From contig BPGV01000001.1 in assembly GCA_026003215.1 (NCBI GenBank), forward strand, positions 1,304,466-1,368,465: a stretch of 64,000 bases of DNA. The letters run 5' to 3'. The notes under the pieces were generated by a model. That model was not told where the DNA came from. It did not search any database and worked only from the letters and a program-made list of their open reading frames with translations. How positions within the stretch are numbered: position 1 is the first letter of the stretch; each line of letters begins with the position of its first letter. Shown here piece after piece: positions 8,236-17,682 of this stretch. The translations under genes were made by a program, and so were the position numbers. The DNA is from Bacteroidia bacterium. Lineage in GTDB: Bacteria > Bacteroidota > Bacteroidia > SpSt-205.

Positions 8236-9116
8236 GCGGCCTTGCCTAAGACCCGCGCTACGGTGCGACCAATCTCGGCGGGGCTTTCTACCACATGGAC
8301 CCCACACTTGGCCAAGAAGTCCATTTTCTCCTTAGCACCGCCCTTGCCTCCCGCGATAATGGCACCTGCATGGCCCATGCGACGCCCCGGCGGCGCTGTC
8401 TGCCCTGCAATAAAGGCTATTACGGGCTTAGTCCCATGGTCACGGATCCATTCACCCGCTATCTCCTCATCTGTACCCCCAATCTCCCCTATCATCACGA
8501 TCGCTTCCGTGCCAGGATCTTCCATAAGCAGCTTGATAATATCTAAATGCTTAGACCCCACGATCGGGTCCCCTCCAATGCCCACACAAGTAGATTGGCC
8601 CAAGCCGACCTGCGAAATTTGATGCACCGCCTCGTAGGTAAGGGTACCTGAACGGCTTACTACCCCTATCGTCCCCGGCCGATGAATAAAGCCGGGCATA
8701 ATCCCGATTTTACACTGCCCCGGCGTTATAACTCCCGGGCAGTTGGGCCCAATCAGGCGCACATGGGGATAGTCACTTTGCAATACATACTTGACTCGCA
8801 GCATATCCCGCACCGGCACCCCATCTGTGATTGCCACAATCAGCCTTATCCCAGCGGCAGCAGCCTCTAAGATAGCATCAGCCGCCCCAGGCGCCGGCAC
8901 AAAAATAATAGAGGCCTCAGCACCGGTCGTCTCTACGGCTTCTCGCATCGTATTAAAGACGGGCAGGCCCAAGTGCGTGGTACCGCCCTTGCCAGGCGTG
9001 ACCCCGCCTACCACCTTAGTGCCATACTCCAGCATTTGCTGCGCATGGAAAGTACCCTCTTTTCCAGTGAAACCTTGCACGAGTACTTTCGTATGGGCAT
9101 CAACGAGGATAGCCAT
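8232..9116 (-). CDS. sucD: Succinyl-CoA synthetase, alpha subunit
   Basis: CoA-binding and phosphohistidine subunit of succinyl-CoA synthetase. The 294-residue protein has the Rossmann CoA-binding domain ([33 protein letters not shown]), [10 protein letters not shown], the [15 protein letters not shown] loop, the MIGEIGG power-helix motif and the active-site histidine in [11 protein letters not shown] start at [11 protein letters not shown], five bases after the TAGGTTTG box, dropping six upstream codons that would run into the promoter. It faces the sucC-thiD-unknown unit and has its own promoter, so the two subunits depend on separate promoters. Confidence 0.97.
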   Translation of the reverse strand: MAILVDAHTKVLVQGFTGKEGTFHAQQMLEYGTKVVGGVTPGKGGTTHLGLPVFNTMREAVETTGAEASIIFVPAPGAADAILEAAAAGIRLIVAITDGVPVRDMLRVKYVLQSDYPHVRLIGPNCPGVITPGQCKIGIMPGFIHRPGTIGVVSRSGTLTYEAVHQISQVGLGQSTCVGIGGDPIVGSKHLDIIKLLMEDPGTEAIVMIGEIGGTDEEIAGEWIRDHGTKPVIAFIAGQTAPPGRRMGHAGAIIAGGKGGAKEKMDFLAKCGVHVVESPAEIGRTVARVLGKAA

Positions 9117-9121
9117 CGCCG

Positions 9122-9129
9122 CAAACCTA
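9122..9129 (-). promoter_or_regulatory. -7 box TAGGTTTG for sucD
   Basis: An exact TAnnTTTG match, five bases before the sucD ATG, immediately after the T tract of the upstream terminator. Confidence 0.6.
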
Positions 9130-9131
9130 CA

Positions 9132-9171
9132 CAAAAAAAATGGAGGGGCAGTTCTTCCGAACTGCCCCTCC
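9132..9171 (-). terminator. Strong intrinsic terminator after the OmpA/TPR gene
   Basis: A perfect 13-bp stem GGAGGGGCAGTTC / GAACTGCCCCTCC with a four-base loop at 9142-9171. On the minus strand an eight-T run follows. It lies 22 bp after the stop at 9194 and insulates sucD from read-through. Confidence 0.9.
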
Positions 9172-9193
9172 GCTCGAAAGAAACCCCGAACGC

Positions 9194-10957
9194 TTACGGG
9201 TTGAGGGCGGCCTTAAACTCAGCCGACTCCCGCTGCTTGCGAAACTCAAGGTCGCCTTGGGCCTTCTTGGCCAGGTCTTTGTTGGCCTGGACAGCCCGAC
9301 GCAGATTCGTCACGAGGAGGTTATTGTCCGCCGAACGGGCCCCGACAATCGCCAGCACATAATAGGCCAAAGCATTATTGGGGTTCTGCTGTATGGCTTT
9401 TTCCAGCTCTACCTTGGCGCCGGCCAGGTCATTCATGAGGAGACGAGACAAGCCCGCGTTGTAATGAGCGCCGGGGAGGTCGCCGGCATTGCCAAAGGCC
9501 TCAGCAGCGGCGGCATACTGGGCAGTCTTCTCATAGATGACCCCTAAGTTGAAGGCTGCTTCCGGTGTAGGACGCGCCGCATACGAAGCTTGGAAAGCTT
9601 GGGCCGCTTGGGCATATTCCTTACGAGCCGCATATACTAAGCCCATATTGTTGAGTACCGCAGGATTATTCGGCGAATATTGATTGGCCGTATTCAAGTA
9701 GTCCATCGCTTCATCCAGTCGGCCTCCTAACACCGCCAACGCCCCCAGGTCATTGAGTGCCCGATGGTCTTGGCCATATCGGCTGGTATAGGCCTTGAGA
9801 AGCCGTTCCCGACGCGCATTATCTTGCTGGCGGGTAGTAGCAAAGTACAGCTCTTCTTGCGCAAGGGCATTCAACAAGGCTTCTTGGGTGATAGAACCGG
9901 CCAGGAAAGCATTGGCAATACTGTCTATCTGTTCATCCGAGAGACGGCCCGAGAACCCCTCCAGCCGTACCTGCGTACGACGCAGCGGCGCCAACATAAA
10001 CTCTACTTCTTTGGGGCCCCCGACCAATGCCATCACTTTTTGTTCCTTGGCGTCGGGATTCATGTTAGAGGCAATCACCTGGATAACTTGTTGTTTGACA
10101 TTCTCGGGGAGGGAAGTCTGGTTCAGGTTGGCCTTGAAGCCTTCCCAGTCTTGGGGCGTAGCAGATACTTTAAAGAAAGAGCTGTCTAAGTACTCCTTGT
10201 AGCCTTCTTTGCGCATCTGTTCAATCAACCACTTTTGTACTTCCTTATAGCGATTGAGGGAGAGGAACTGATTGCGCTTGAATCGCCCCTCCGGCGAAGC
10301 ATACCCCGCCAACGTCACCGATGTAGCCGGGTACTTCTTTTGGAGGAAAGCCGCAATATCTTTTACCGCTTGACGCTCGTATTCCCCCGGCTGGATGAGG
10401 TACACATTTTGTGGGAACTGGAAGAGCGCTTCCAGCGTAATAGGCCGCTTAGAAGTGTAGGTATGCTGTTCAAAAAGCGCATAGGGCCGAGAATCTACCA
10501 AGCGCGAAGTGGTGATGCAGCAGGGCGCTAAATCAAAGTCCGGCAAATCAAAACTCTTGCCTTTCCGTTCATAGCTATTCTCCGCCACAAACATACCTCC
10601 ATCCATCCCCTCCTGAAAAGCGAAGATACCTTGCTTGCCAATAGTGACCCCCTCATTTTTCAGTTGTTTCTTAGGATACTGGTCGGAGGAGATGGTTACC
10701 GTGCTTACTTCATACCGATTGTTCCCACTTTTTACCACCAGCTTACCGTTGTAAGTAGACTTACGACGGAAGCCAGATTTCGGGGGAACCGTCACTTTTA
10801 CACTGTACTTGACGGAATCGGCATGGACTTCTAAGGGATTAGGATTTACCGTTACAACGGTACCCTTAAACTTTGCGCACTGGGTAAGGACACCTATGCT
10901 CAGGAAGGCTAAGGAAGCCGCTCTACCCAGCTGGCTCAGAAATGGTTTGGCTCGCAT
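9194..10957 (-). CDS. OmpA-like and TPR-repeat envelope lipoprotein
   Basis: A 587-residue envelope protein. The N-terminal hydrophobic segment ends [11 protein letters not shown], a probable lipoprotein signal although Q before the cysteine is not canonical. Next comes a beta-rich domain beginning [13 protein letters not shown], then an OmpA-C-like peptidoglycan-binding domain at ~205-260 ([13 protein letters not shown]...[13 protein letters not shown]). The C-terminal third has TPR repeats at ~385-560 ([67 protein letters not shown]). This layout matches a lipoprotein family widespread in Bacteroidota. Its promoter box predicts a 20-nt leader. A direct role in type IX secretion is possible but unproven. 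Confidence 0.88.
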   Translation of the reverse strand: MRAKPFLSQLGRAASLAFLSIGVLTQCAKFKGTVVTVNPNPLEVHADSVKYSVKVTVPPKSGFRRKSTYNGKLVVKSGNNRYEVSTVTISSDQYPKKQLKNEGVTIGKQGIFAFQEGMDGGMFVAENSYERKGKSFDLPDFDLAPCCITTSRLVDSRPYALFEQHTYTSKRPITLEALFQFPQNVYLIQPGEYERQAVKDIAAFLQKKYPATSVTLAGYASPEGRFKRNQFLSLNRYKEVQKWLIEQMRKEGYKEYLDSSFFKVSATPQDWEGFKANLNQTSLPENVKQQVIQVIASNMNPDAKEQKVMALVGGPKEVEFMLAPLRRTQVRLEGFSGRLSDEQIDSIANAFLAGSITQEALLNALAQEELYFATTRQQDNARRERLLKAYTSRYGQDHRALNDLGALAVLGGRLDEAMDYLNTANQYSPNNPAVLNNMGLVYAARKEYAQAAQAFQASYAARPTPEAAFNLGVIYEKTAQYAAAAEAFGNAGDLPGAHYNAGLSRLLMNDLAGAKVELEKAIQQNPNNALAYYVLAIVGARSADNNLLVTNLRRAVQANKDLAKKAQGDLEFRKQRESAEFKAALNP

Positions 10958-10982
10958 AAGCGTGTGTTTTTAGGTTCCGCTG

Positions 10983-10990
10983 CAAAGGTA
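10983..10990 (-). promoter_or_regulatory. -7 box TACCTTTG for the OmpA/TPR gene
   Basis: An exact consensus 25 bp before the ATG at 10957, the longest box-to-start distance in the window. It predicts a leader of about 20 nt. Confidence 0.6.
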
Positions 10991-10991
10991 G

Positions 10992-11011
10992 GCTTTTTTC
11001 ATAGAAAAAGC
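10992..11011. repeat. Short inverted repeat between divergent promoters
   Basis: GCTTTTTTC and GAAAAAGC are separated by three bases, between the OmpA/TPR and valS promoters. It could be an operator or simply an A/T-rich upstream segment. Too short to decide. Confidence 0.3.
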
Positions 11012-11046
11012 GTCATCCCCTTGTAAGGCGAGCAGGGGGTTTGCGG

Positions 11047-11054
11047 TACCTTTG
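11047..11054 (+). promoter_or_regulatory. -7 box TACCTTTG for valS
   Basis: An exact consensus, four bases (TTCC) before the ATG at 11059. A TTG at 11021-11023 lies 23 bp upstream, within the known -33 spacing range. Confidence 0.7.
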
Positions 11055-11058
11055 TTCC

Positions 11059-13674
11059 ATGGAGAGTCGGTACCAACCCCAAGAGATTGAGGCGCACTGG
11101 CGAGATACATGGGCAGCCCACCGGCTTTATCAAAGCACCCCTGATACGCGCCCCTCTTATACGATAGTCATGCCCCCCCCGAATGTCACCGGCGTCCTGC
11201 ACATGGGCCACGTGCTCAATAATACCCTTCAAGATGTGCTGGCCCGCTACCACCGCCTCAAAGGGTACAATGTGTGCTGGGTGCCGGGTACCGACCACGC
11301 CTCCATCGCCACCGAAGCCAAAGTCGTCCAGCGCCTCAAAGCCCAAGGCATAGACAAAAGAAGCATAGGCCGAGAAGCCTTCCTCCAAGAAGCCTGGAAA
11401 TGGACCGAAGAACACGGCGGGATCATCGTAGAACAGCTCAAAACCTTAGGGGTAAGCGCCGACTGGAGCCGATATCGTTTCACCTTGGACCCGCCCCTCT
11501 ATCAGGCTGTGCTCAAGGCCTTCGTCCGCCTCTACGAAGAGGGCCTCATCTACCGAGGCAAGCGCATGATTCACTGGGACCCTGTCGCCCTCACCGCCCT
11601 CTCCGATGAAGAGGTTATTTATAAGGAGCACGAATCCCAGCTGGTATATGTGCGGTACCCCGATGAAAATGGCGACTACTTGGTAATCGCCACGGTGCGT
11701 CCAGAGACGATTTTAGCGGATGTGGCGGTGGCCGTCCATCCCGAAGACGAACGCTATCGCGCTTGGATAGGGCGCCGCGTGCGCGTCCCGCTTACCGACC
11801 GGTGGGTCCCCGTGATTGCCGATGAAGCCGTAGACCCCACCTTTGGCACAGGCTGCCTCAAAGTTACCCCTGCCCATGACCCCAAAGACTACGAAATCAG
11901 CCTGCGCCACAACCTGCCCATTATAGATATATGCACGCCCACCGCCCACCTCAACGAAGCCGCCGGCCCCTTCACTGGGCTGAGCCGGGAAGAAGCCCGT
12001 ACCCGTATCACCCAAGCCTTATCCGAAGCCGGCCTCTTAGAAAAAACAGAACCCTATCGCCACAGCGTAGGCCATTCCGAACGCACAGACGCCGTGGTGG
12101 AGCCTCGCCTCTCAGAGCAGTGGTTTGTGCGCATGAAGCCCTTAGCTGAGCTGGCCTTAGCCGCTGTGGAAAAGGGCGAAATACGGCTGGTACCAGAGCG
12201 ATTCCTGGCTACGTACCGCCACTGGCTGGAAAATGTGAAAGATTGGTGCATCTCGCGCCAGCTGTGGTGGGGCCATCGCATTCCCGCATGGTATGCGCCT
12301 GATGGCGTCGTCTTCGTCGCCCTCACCGAAGAAGAAGCCCACCAAAAAGCCCAAGCCGCCGGCTACGACCCCACCACCCTCCGCCAAGACGACGATGTCT
12401 TAGATACCTGGTTCTCCTCTTGGCTGTGGCCCCTGAGCGTATTTGACTTCTTCGAAAATCCAACTAACCCAGACTTTCGCTACTACTACCCCACCCAAGT
12501 ACTTGTCACTGCGCCCGAAATCCTCTTTTTCTGGGTGGCTCGCATGATTATGGCGGGGTATTACTTTGCTGGGGAAAAACCCTTTTCGGTGGTCTATCTC
12601 CATGGCATCGTACGCGATAAGCTCCGCCGCAAAATGAGTAAATCCTTAGGCAACTCGCCTGACCCCTTAGATCTTATCGCTACCTACGGCGCAGATGCGG
12701 TACGTTTAGGTGTGCTTATGAGTGCCCCCGCTGGGAATGACCTCCTCTTTGATGAAGCCCTCTGCGAAAATGGAAAAAACTTCTGCAATAAGCTCTGGAA
12801 TAGCTTCCGACTCTTACACCTCTGGCGGGAAAAAGCGGAAGATACCGCCCCTACCCCCCTCCAAGAATCGGCTTACACTTGGTTTTCTCTGCGCCTGCGC
12901 TACCTCCAAGAAGAAATAGAAACCCTCCTCCAAGAGTATCGGTTCTATGAAGCGGTGCATACCTTATACCGCACTACTTGGGAGGACTTTTGCAGTTGGT
13001 ATTTAGAAGCGCTCAAACCTGCCCCTCCCCGCGCCCTGCTGCAAAAAGTAGAGACGCAAGCCCTTCACCTACTTACGCTCCTCCACCCCTTTGTGCCGTT
13101 TATCACAGAAGAGCTGTGGCACCAGCTTACAGGACGCCCTGAGCGAGAAAGCCTCAGCTGGGTCGCCCTTCCTCCAACCCAGCCGCTTTCTGCCGAAGAA
13201 AAAGCCCACTTAGAAGCAGTAGCATACATCCAAGAAGTGATTACACGCCTGCGCGGCTTGCGTCAAACCTTCGGACTCAAAGATGCCCTTCGCTTACATA
13301 TCCAGACTGCTCGTCCCGCTGACATTCAGCCGCTCCTCTCTTGGATAGCCCATTTCCTCCCCATAGCAGACCTACAACTGGCCGAAGAACCCTACGCAGG
13401 TCCAGCGCTGCGCATGGTCTTCCGCAGCGAAGTATTCTATATAGAAGCCCAAGGGGATGCCTCTACCTGGCGACAAATGCGCGAAAAACTCCAAAAAGAC
13501 CTTCTCCATGCCGAAAACTTCCTCCGCCAAATAGAATCTAAGCTCAACAATCGCAACTTCACCCAAAATGCCGCTCCTGAGGTAGTAGAACGCGAAAGGA
13601 AAAAATGGGCAGACACCCACGCCCGTAAAAAGCTCTTAGAAGAGCAAATTCAAGCCTTAGAAAGCTTCGTATGA
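11059..13674 (+). CDS. valS: Valyl-tRNA synthetase
   Basis: Class I aminoacyl-tRNA synthetase of 871 residues, the normal length for the family. The HMGH signature is at 48-51 within PPPNVTGVLHMGH, the KMSKS signature is at 525-529 followed by LGNSPDPLDLI, and an editing domain (~200-330) lies between them with FGTGCLKVTPAHDPKDY. The C-terminal anticodon domain and a coiled-coil tRNA arm (NRNFTQNAAPEVVERERKK) complete it. I start at ATG 11059, not at an in-frame TTG six codons earlier, because the promoter box lies between them. The stop overlaps the proline dehydrogenase start by four bases (ATGA), indicating translational coupling. Confidence 0.97.
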   Translation: MESRYQPQEIEAHWRDTWAAHRLYQSTPDTRPSYTIVMPPPNVTGVLHMGHVLNNTLQDVLARYHRLKGYNVCWVPGTDHASIATEAKVVQRLKAQGIDKRSIGREAFLQEAWKWTEEHGGIIVEQLKTLGVSADWSRYRFTLDPPLYQAVLKAFVRLYEEGLIYRGKRMIHWDPVALTALSDEEVIYKEHESQLVYVRYPDENGDYLVIATVRPETILADVAVAVHPEDERYRAWIGRRVRVPLTDRWVPVIADEAVDPTFGTGCLKVTPAHDPKDYEISLRHNLPIIDICTPTAHLNEAAGPFTGLSREEARTRITQALSEAGLLEKTEPYRHSVGHSERTDAVVEPRLSEQWFVRMKPLAELALAAVEKGEIRLVPERFLATYRHWLENVKDWCISRQLWWGHRIPAWYAPDGVVFVALTEEEAHQKAQAAGYDPTTLRQDDDVLDTWFSSWLWPLSVFDFFENPTNPDFRYYYPTQVLVTAPEILFFWVARMIMAGYYFAGEKPFSVVYLHGIVRDKLRRKMSKSLGNSPDPLDLIATYGADAVRLGVLMSAPAGNDLLFDEALCENGKNFCNKLWNSFRLLHLWREKAEDTAPTPLQESAYTWFSLRLRYLQEEIETLLQEYRFYEAVHTLYRTTWEDFCSWYLEALKPAPPRALLQKVETQALHLLTLLHPFVPFITEELWHQLTGRPERESLSWVALPPTQPLSAEEKAHLEAVAYIQEVITRLRGLRQTFGLKDALRLHIQTARPADIQPLLSWIAHFLPIADLQLAEEPYAGPALRMVFRSEVFYIEAQGDASTWRQMREKLQKDLLHAENFLRQIESKLNNRNFTQNAAPEVVERERKKWADTHARKKLLEEQIQALESFV

Positions 13675-14867
13675 GCATACTTCATGCCACCACGGGGATA
13701 GACCTGGACAATACCGCTGTGGGTTATGCTTACCGAGACACAGCAGAGCTGCGCCAGGCAGCCTGGCTCTTTCGCCTCCTGCGATATGGTCCCTTGGTGC
13801 GCTTAGCTAATACTCTCGGCGCTACGGCTCTACGCCTGGGACTCCCCATAGACCCCCTTCTGCGAAAAACCTTAGGTAAGCTCTTTTTAGGCGGCGAGAG
13901 CCTCCAAGAAACTATACCTCTCCTCAAAAAACTTTCCACCTATGGTGTCTCCACCATGTTAGATTATGCCGCTGAGGCTTCTGCGGACCCCACCGAGCAA
14001 GAAGCCACCTTGGCCGAGTACCTGCGCATGCTCACCTTCGCGCAGGAACATCCCCAGTGGGTGAGCTTCGTCGCTGTAAAGCTTACAGCCCTGGCTTCGC
14101 CCCTCCTGTGGGAGAAGCTTAGTGCCGGCGAACCTCTCTCTCCAGCTCTTCAAAAAGAAAAACAGGCTTTCACCCAGCGCTTCGAAACCCTCCTCCACAA
14201 AGCCATAGAAACCCAAATCCCCCTCATGGTAGATGCCGAAGAAAGCTGGGTACAACCCGCCATTGACGAAATCGTAGAAAAGTACATGCAGGAAATCAAC
14301 AAAGAGCGGGCCCTTCTCTACACTACTGTACAGATGTATCGGCGAGATAGGCTGGATTATCTAAAAAACCTGATGAGTTCGGCTAAGAGCTATATTGTGG
14401 GCATAAAGCTGGTGCGCGGGGCCTATGTGGAGAAGGAGCGGCGCCGGGCCCGAGAGCGGGGATATCCCGACCCGATACAGCCTTCTAAGGCGGCCACCGA
14501 CATAGCTTACGACGCCGCCCTGATGGAATGCTTAGAACACATAGACCACGTGGCCGTATGCATCGCTACCCATAACCGCAATAGTTGCATGAAAGCCGCC
14601 CAACACGCTATCCTCTACAAGTGGCCCTTAGACCATCCCCACCTCAGCTTTTCGCAGCTGTATGGAATGGCCGACCCGCTCTCCTTTGGCTTAGCTAAGG
14701 CCGGCTTTAGGGTAGCTAAATATGTACCGTATGGGCCGCTATATAAAGCTTTTCCTTACCTCTCGCGCCGGGCAGAAGAAAACTCCAGTCTCTCCGACCA
14801 AAGCGGTCGAGAACTGCGCTGGATAGAAGAAGAGCTCCTGCGACGACGCCGCCTACGCTCCCCTTGA
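13671..14867 (+). CDS. Proline dehydrogenase
   Basis: FAD-dependent enzyme that oxidises proline to pyrroline-5-carboxylate. The 398-residue monofunctional protein shows PRODH barrel motifs: STMLDYAAEA, MVDAEESWVQPAID, IVGIKLVRGAYVEKER, IATHNRNS, FSQLYGMADPLSF, KYVPYGP and the terminal YLSRRAEENSS. The glutamate dehydrogenase-like partner that finishes the pathway is not in the window. It is coupled to valS by an ATGA overlap and has no promoter box of its own. Confidence 0.94.
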   Translation: MSILHATTGIDLDNTAVGYAYRDTAELRQAAWLFRLLRYGPLVRLANTLGATALRLGLPIDPLLRKTLGKLFLGGESLQETIPLLKKLSTYGVSTMLDYAAEASADPTEQEATLAEYLRMLTFAQEHPQWVSFVAVKLTALASPLLWEKLSAGEPLSPALQKEKQAFTQRFETLLHKAIETQIPLMVDAEESWVQPAIDEIVEKYMQEINKERALLYTTVQMYRRDRLDYLKNLMSSAKSYIVGIKLVRGAYVEKERRRARERGYPDPIQPSKAATDIAYDAALMECLEHIDHVAVCIATHNRNSCMKAAQHAILYKWPLDHPHLSFSQLYGMADPLSFGLAKAGFRVAKYVPYGPLYKAFPYLSRRAEENSSLSDQSGRELRWIEEELLRRRRLRSP

Positions 14868-14885
14868 GGACACTTTTTGCACGAT

Positions 14886-14893
14886 TATTTTTG
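14886..14893 (+). promoter_or_regulatory. -7 box TATTTTTG for the DUF2892 gene
   Basis: An exact consensus, 11 bases before the ATG at 14905. A TTG at 14864-14866 sits 19 bp upstream, the best -33/-7 pair in the window. Confidence 0.65.
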
Positions 14894-14904
14894 TTTTCTC
14901 CATC

Positions 14905-15102
14905 ATGAAACTCGCACAAAATGTCGGTGGGATAGATAAAATCCTGCGTATCGTCCTGGGTGCAGCCGCCATAGGCGGCGGCCTATACACCCAAATCTGG
15001 TGGCTCGTAGGCGTAGGGGCGTTGGTCGCCCTGACAGGGCTATTGGGTCGGTGCGGCTTGTATTACCTTTTCGGGATAAATACCTGCCCCGTGAAAAAGT
15101 AG
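14905..15102 (+). CDS. Small inner-membrane protein, DUF2892 family
   Basis: A 65-residue protein beginning MKLAQNVGGIDKILRIVLG, the hallmark of the DUF2892/YgaP-like membrane domain. Two hydrophobic helices follow (AAAIGGGLYTQIWWLVGVGALVALTGLLG). It ends CGLYYLFGINTCPVKK, with the paired cysteines usual for the family. In other bacteria the domain is often near rhodanese or sulfide genes, but none is here. It has its own promoter and converges on the thiolase gene with a 5-bp gap. Confidence 0.9.
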   Translation: MKLAQNVGGIDKILRIVLGAAAIGGGLYTQIWWLVGVGALVALTGLLGRCGLYYLFGINTCPVKK

Positions 15103-15107
15103 GCGGC

Positions 15108-16319
15108 CTATATCCTTTCGATCACGGTGGCTATCCCCATGCCCCCACCTACACAGAGGGTGGCCACACCGTAGCGGCGGTTTTGCCGCTCCAGCTCATC
15201 TAAGAGGGTACCGAGGAGGATGGCGCCTGTGGCGCCGAGGGGATGGCCCATAGCAATAGCGCCGCCATTGACGTTGACTTTCTCCTCGGGGATGCCCATC
15301 TCCTCCATAAACCGAAGGGGCACCGCGGCGAAAGCTTCATTCACCTCGTACAAATCAATCTGCTCGGGAGAGAGGCCTGCGCGCTGGAGAGCCTTGCGGG
15401 TGGCCGGCGCCGGCCCCAAAAGCATAATCGTGGGTTCGGTGCCTGTGACAGCCCAGCTCACTATGCGGGCCCGAGGGCGCAATCCGTACTTTTTAGCTAC
15501 GGCTTCTGTGCCTAAAAGTACCAAAGCTGCCCCATCTACAATCGCAGAGGAGTTGCCCGCATGATGCACATGCTGGATCGCCTCCACTTCTGGGTATTTC
15601 TGGATAGCTACGGCATCATAGCCAAACTGCTGCCCTATCACCGCAAAGGAAGGCTCAAGCGTAGCCAACTTTTCCAAAGAAGTATCCGGGCGAATGTTTT
15701 CGTCTTTATCTAACACCACTTGCCCCAGCTCATCTCGGACGGGAATAAGGCTTTTTTGGAAGTAGCCCTTCTGCGTAGCGTGTGCCGCGCGCTGGTGCGA
15801 GCGCAGCGCAAATCTATCGAGTCGCTCGCGGTCGTATCCATACAGCGTAGCAATTAGGTCCGCCGAAATCCCCTGCGGGATAAAGTAGCCCGGGAAAGCC
15901 ACGGCAGGGTCCATGTACCAGGCCCCTCCATCCGAACCCATTGGCACGCGACTCATGGACTCTACGCCCCCTGCTAAGAAAGCCTCCCCCACACCCGCTC
16001 TGAGATAAGTCGAAGCCTGATTGATAGCCTCCAAGCCCGAAGCACAAAAGCGGTTGAGGGTTACGCCTGCGACGGTCTCGGGCAGGCCGGACACCTGAGC
16101 GGCTACCTTGGCGATATTGGACCCTTGCTCCATGATCTGGGTGACACACCCCAAAATGAGGTCTTCTATGCTTTCCGGCGGCAGCGCAGGGTTGCGTGCT
16201 AAAAGCGCTTGGATAAGCTGGCGAACCAGTTCTACGGGGCGGATGGGGTGAAGCTTGCCATCTTTTTTGCCGCGGCCGCGCGGGGTGCGCACCGCATCGT
16301 AAATATACACCTCAAACAT
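15108..16319 (-). CDS. Thiolase (acetyl-CoA C-acyltransferase)
   Basis: A 403-residue thiolase that makes or cleaves 3-ketoacyl-CoA. The acylation cysteine is C92 in NRFCASGLEAIN. The C-terminal catalytic residues are in NVNGGAIAMGHPLGATG and LCVGGGMG. The N-terminal YIYDAVRTPRGRGKKDGKLH and the sequence PMGSDGGAWYMDP suggest the long-chain degradative (FadA-type) branch, which is inferred. The start overlaps the end of the NtrC-type regulator by 8 bp, so it belongs to the leftward E2-queC-frr-regulator-thiolase run. It would fit fatty-acid or branched-chain amino-acid breakdown. Confidence 0.93.
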   Translation of the reverse strand: MFEVYIYDAVRTPRGRGKKDGKLHPIRPVELVRQLIQALLARNPALPPESIEDLILGCVTQIMEQGSNIAKVAAQVSGLPETVAGVTLNRFCASGLEAINQASTYLRAGVGEAFLAGGVESMSRVPMGSDGGAWYMDPAVAFPGYFIPQGISADLIATLYGYDRERLDRFALRSHQRAAHATQKGYFQKSLIPVRDELGQVVLDKDENIRPDTSLEKLATLEPSFAVIGQQFGYDAVAIQKYPEVEAIQHVHHAGNSSAIVDGAALVLLGTEAVAKKYGLRPRARIVSWAVTGTEPTIMLLGPAPATRKALQRAGLSPEQIDLYEVNEAFAAVPLRFMEEMGIPEEKVNVNGGAIAMGHPLGATGAILLGTLLDELERQNRRYGVATLCVGGGMGIATVIERI

Positions 16320-17682
16320 GTTCTGAACGCTGAATACCGAGTCGTTTCATGCGATTATGCAAAACGGGGCGCTGCAGACCTAAAGCCTCGGCTGTACGGG
16401 ACACATTAAACCCATGCTTACGTAGGTGATAGAGGAGGTATTCCCGCTCTACCTGCTCCAGAAAGCTGTCTAAATCACAACTCTCTATGAGCCGAGACAT
16501 TCTGTCTCCCTCCGAAGGCGTCCCTACCCCTATCACATACCGCTGTACGTCACTGGGAGTTATTTCCCGCTCGCAGAAGATAGCCAAACGTTCTATGGCG
16601 TTGCGCAGCTCGCGCACATTACCTGGCCACTCATAGGCAGAGAGCATTTGTAAAGCGCCTTTGGTAAGCTCTTTGGGGGGCATATTGTACTCCTGCACTA
16701 TCTCTTTGAGGAAAGCCTCGGCTAAAATCGGGATATCCTCTCTACGGTCGCGCAGGGGAGGGATTTCTATAACTACCACACTAAGCCGATGGTATAGGTC
16801 TTCGCGGAAGCGTCCTGCCCCTATCTCTTGCAGGAGGTTTTTGTTGGTAGCTGCGATAAGGCGTACGTTGACAGAGATGTCTTTTTCGCCTCCTACACGG
16901 CGGATTTTACCTTCTTCTATGACGCGCAGGACCTTAGCTTGGGCTGCCAAGGCCATATCCCCAATCTCATCCAAAAAGAGCGTGCCGCCATGCGCTTCTT
17001 CAAAGCGTCCGATATGTTGCTTGATGGCATGGGTAAAAGCGCCCTTTTCATGCCCAAAAAGCTCACTCTCAATGAGATCAGGGGGGATAGCGGCGCAGTT
17101 CACATCCACGAAGGGGGCTTTACTACGGGCACTTTTTTGATGAATAGAACGGGCCACCAGCTCTTTACCGCTGCCGCTGGGCCCCACAATAAGCACGCGC
17201 GTGTCCAGAGGAGCGATTTTCTCTATAAACTCCCGAATGCGTTGGATAGCGGGCGAGACGCCTAAGATTTCCCGGACACGAAAGACTTTTTGGGAGAGGG
17301 TTTTATTTTCTGCGACGAGCTTACGTTTTTCGGTGGCATTCCGAATAAGTATTTCCAAGCGGGGTAGGTCCAGGGGCTTTTCCATGAAGTCAAAGGCGCC
17401 GCGTTTTGTCGCAGCTACGGCCGTTTCAATGGTGGCATGGCCGGAGAGCATAATAAACTCTACTTCCGGCTTGTGCTGGCGGGCCCAGTCTAACAGTTCC
17501 AAGCCATCCCGCCCCGGCATGCGTACATCGCACAAGACAATATCAAAGTCGTTTCGCTCTAAGAAGCGTTGAGCTTCTATCCCATCCCGCGCTACTTCTA
17601 CGGTATGGTCGTCATAACTGAGTACTTCTGCTAAACTCTCGCGAATCTCTGGGTCATCATCCACTACCAAAATGCGGGCCAT
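16312..17682 (-). CDS. NtrC-type response regulator (sigma54 activator)
   Basis: A 456-residue regulator with three domains. The receiver (1-120) has D8-D10 acidic residues, the phosphoacceptor in DIVLCDVRMPG and K at FMEKPLD. The AAA+ domain (~140-370) has Walker A GPSGSGKE, the sigma54-contact loop HEKGAFTHA, Walker B GGTLFLDEIGD and a GNVREL sensor. The Fis-type helix-turn-helix is at the end (HGFNVSRTAEALGLQRPVLHNRMKRL). The loop is GAFTHA instead of the common GAFTGA. It starts one base inside the frr stop (TAATG). No histidine kinase is adjacent, so the signal is unknown. Confidence 0.95.
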   Translation of the reverse strand: MARILVVDDDPEIRESLAEVLSYDDHTVEVARDGIEAQRFLERNDFDIVLCDVRMPGRDGLELLDWARQHKPEVEFIMLSGHATIETAVAATKRGAFDFMEKPLDLPRLEILIRNATEKRKLVAENKTLSQKVFRVREILGVSPAIQRIREFIEKIAPLDTRVLIVGPSGSGKELVARSIHQKSARSKAPFVDVNCAAIPPDLIESELFGHEKGAFTHAIKQHIGRFEEAHGGTLFLDEIGDMALAAQAKVLRVIEEGKIRRVGGEKDISVNVRLIAATNKNLLQEIGAGRFREDLYHRLSVVVIEIPPLRDRREDIPILAEAFLKEIVQEYNMPPKELTKGALQMLSAYEWPGNVRELRNAIERLAIFCEREITPSDVQRYVIGVGTPSEGDRMSRLIESCDLDSFLEQVEREYLLYHLRKHGFNVSRTAEALGLQRPVLHNRMKRLGIQRSEHV

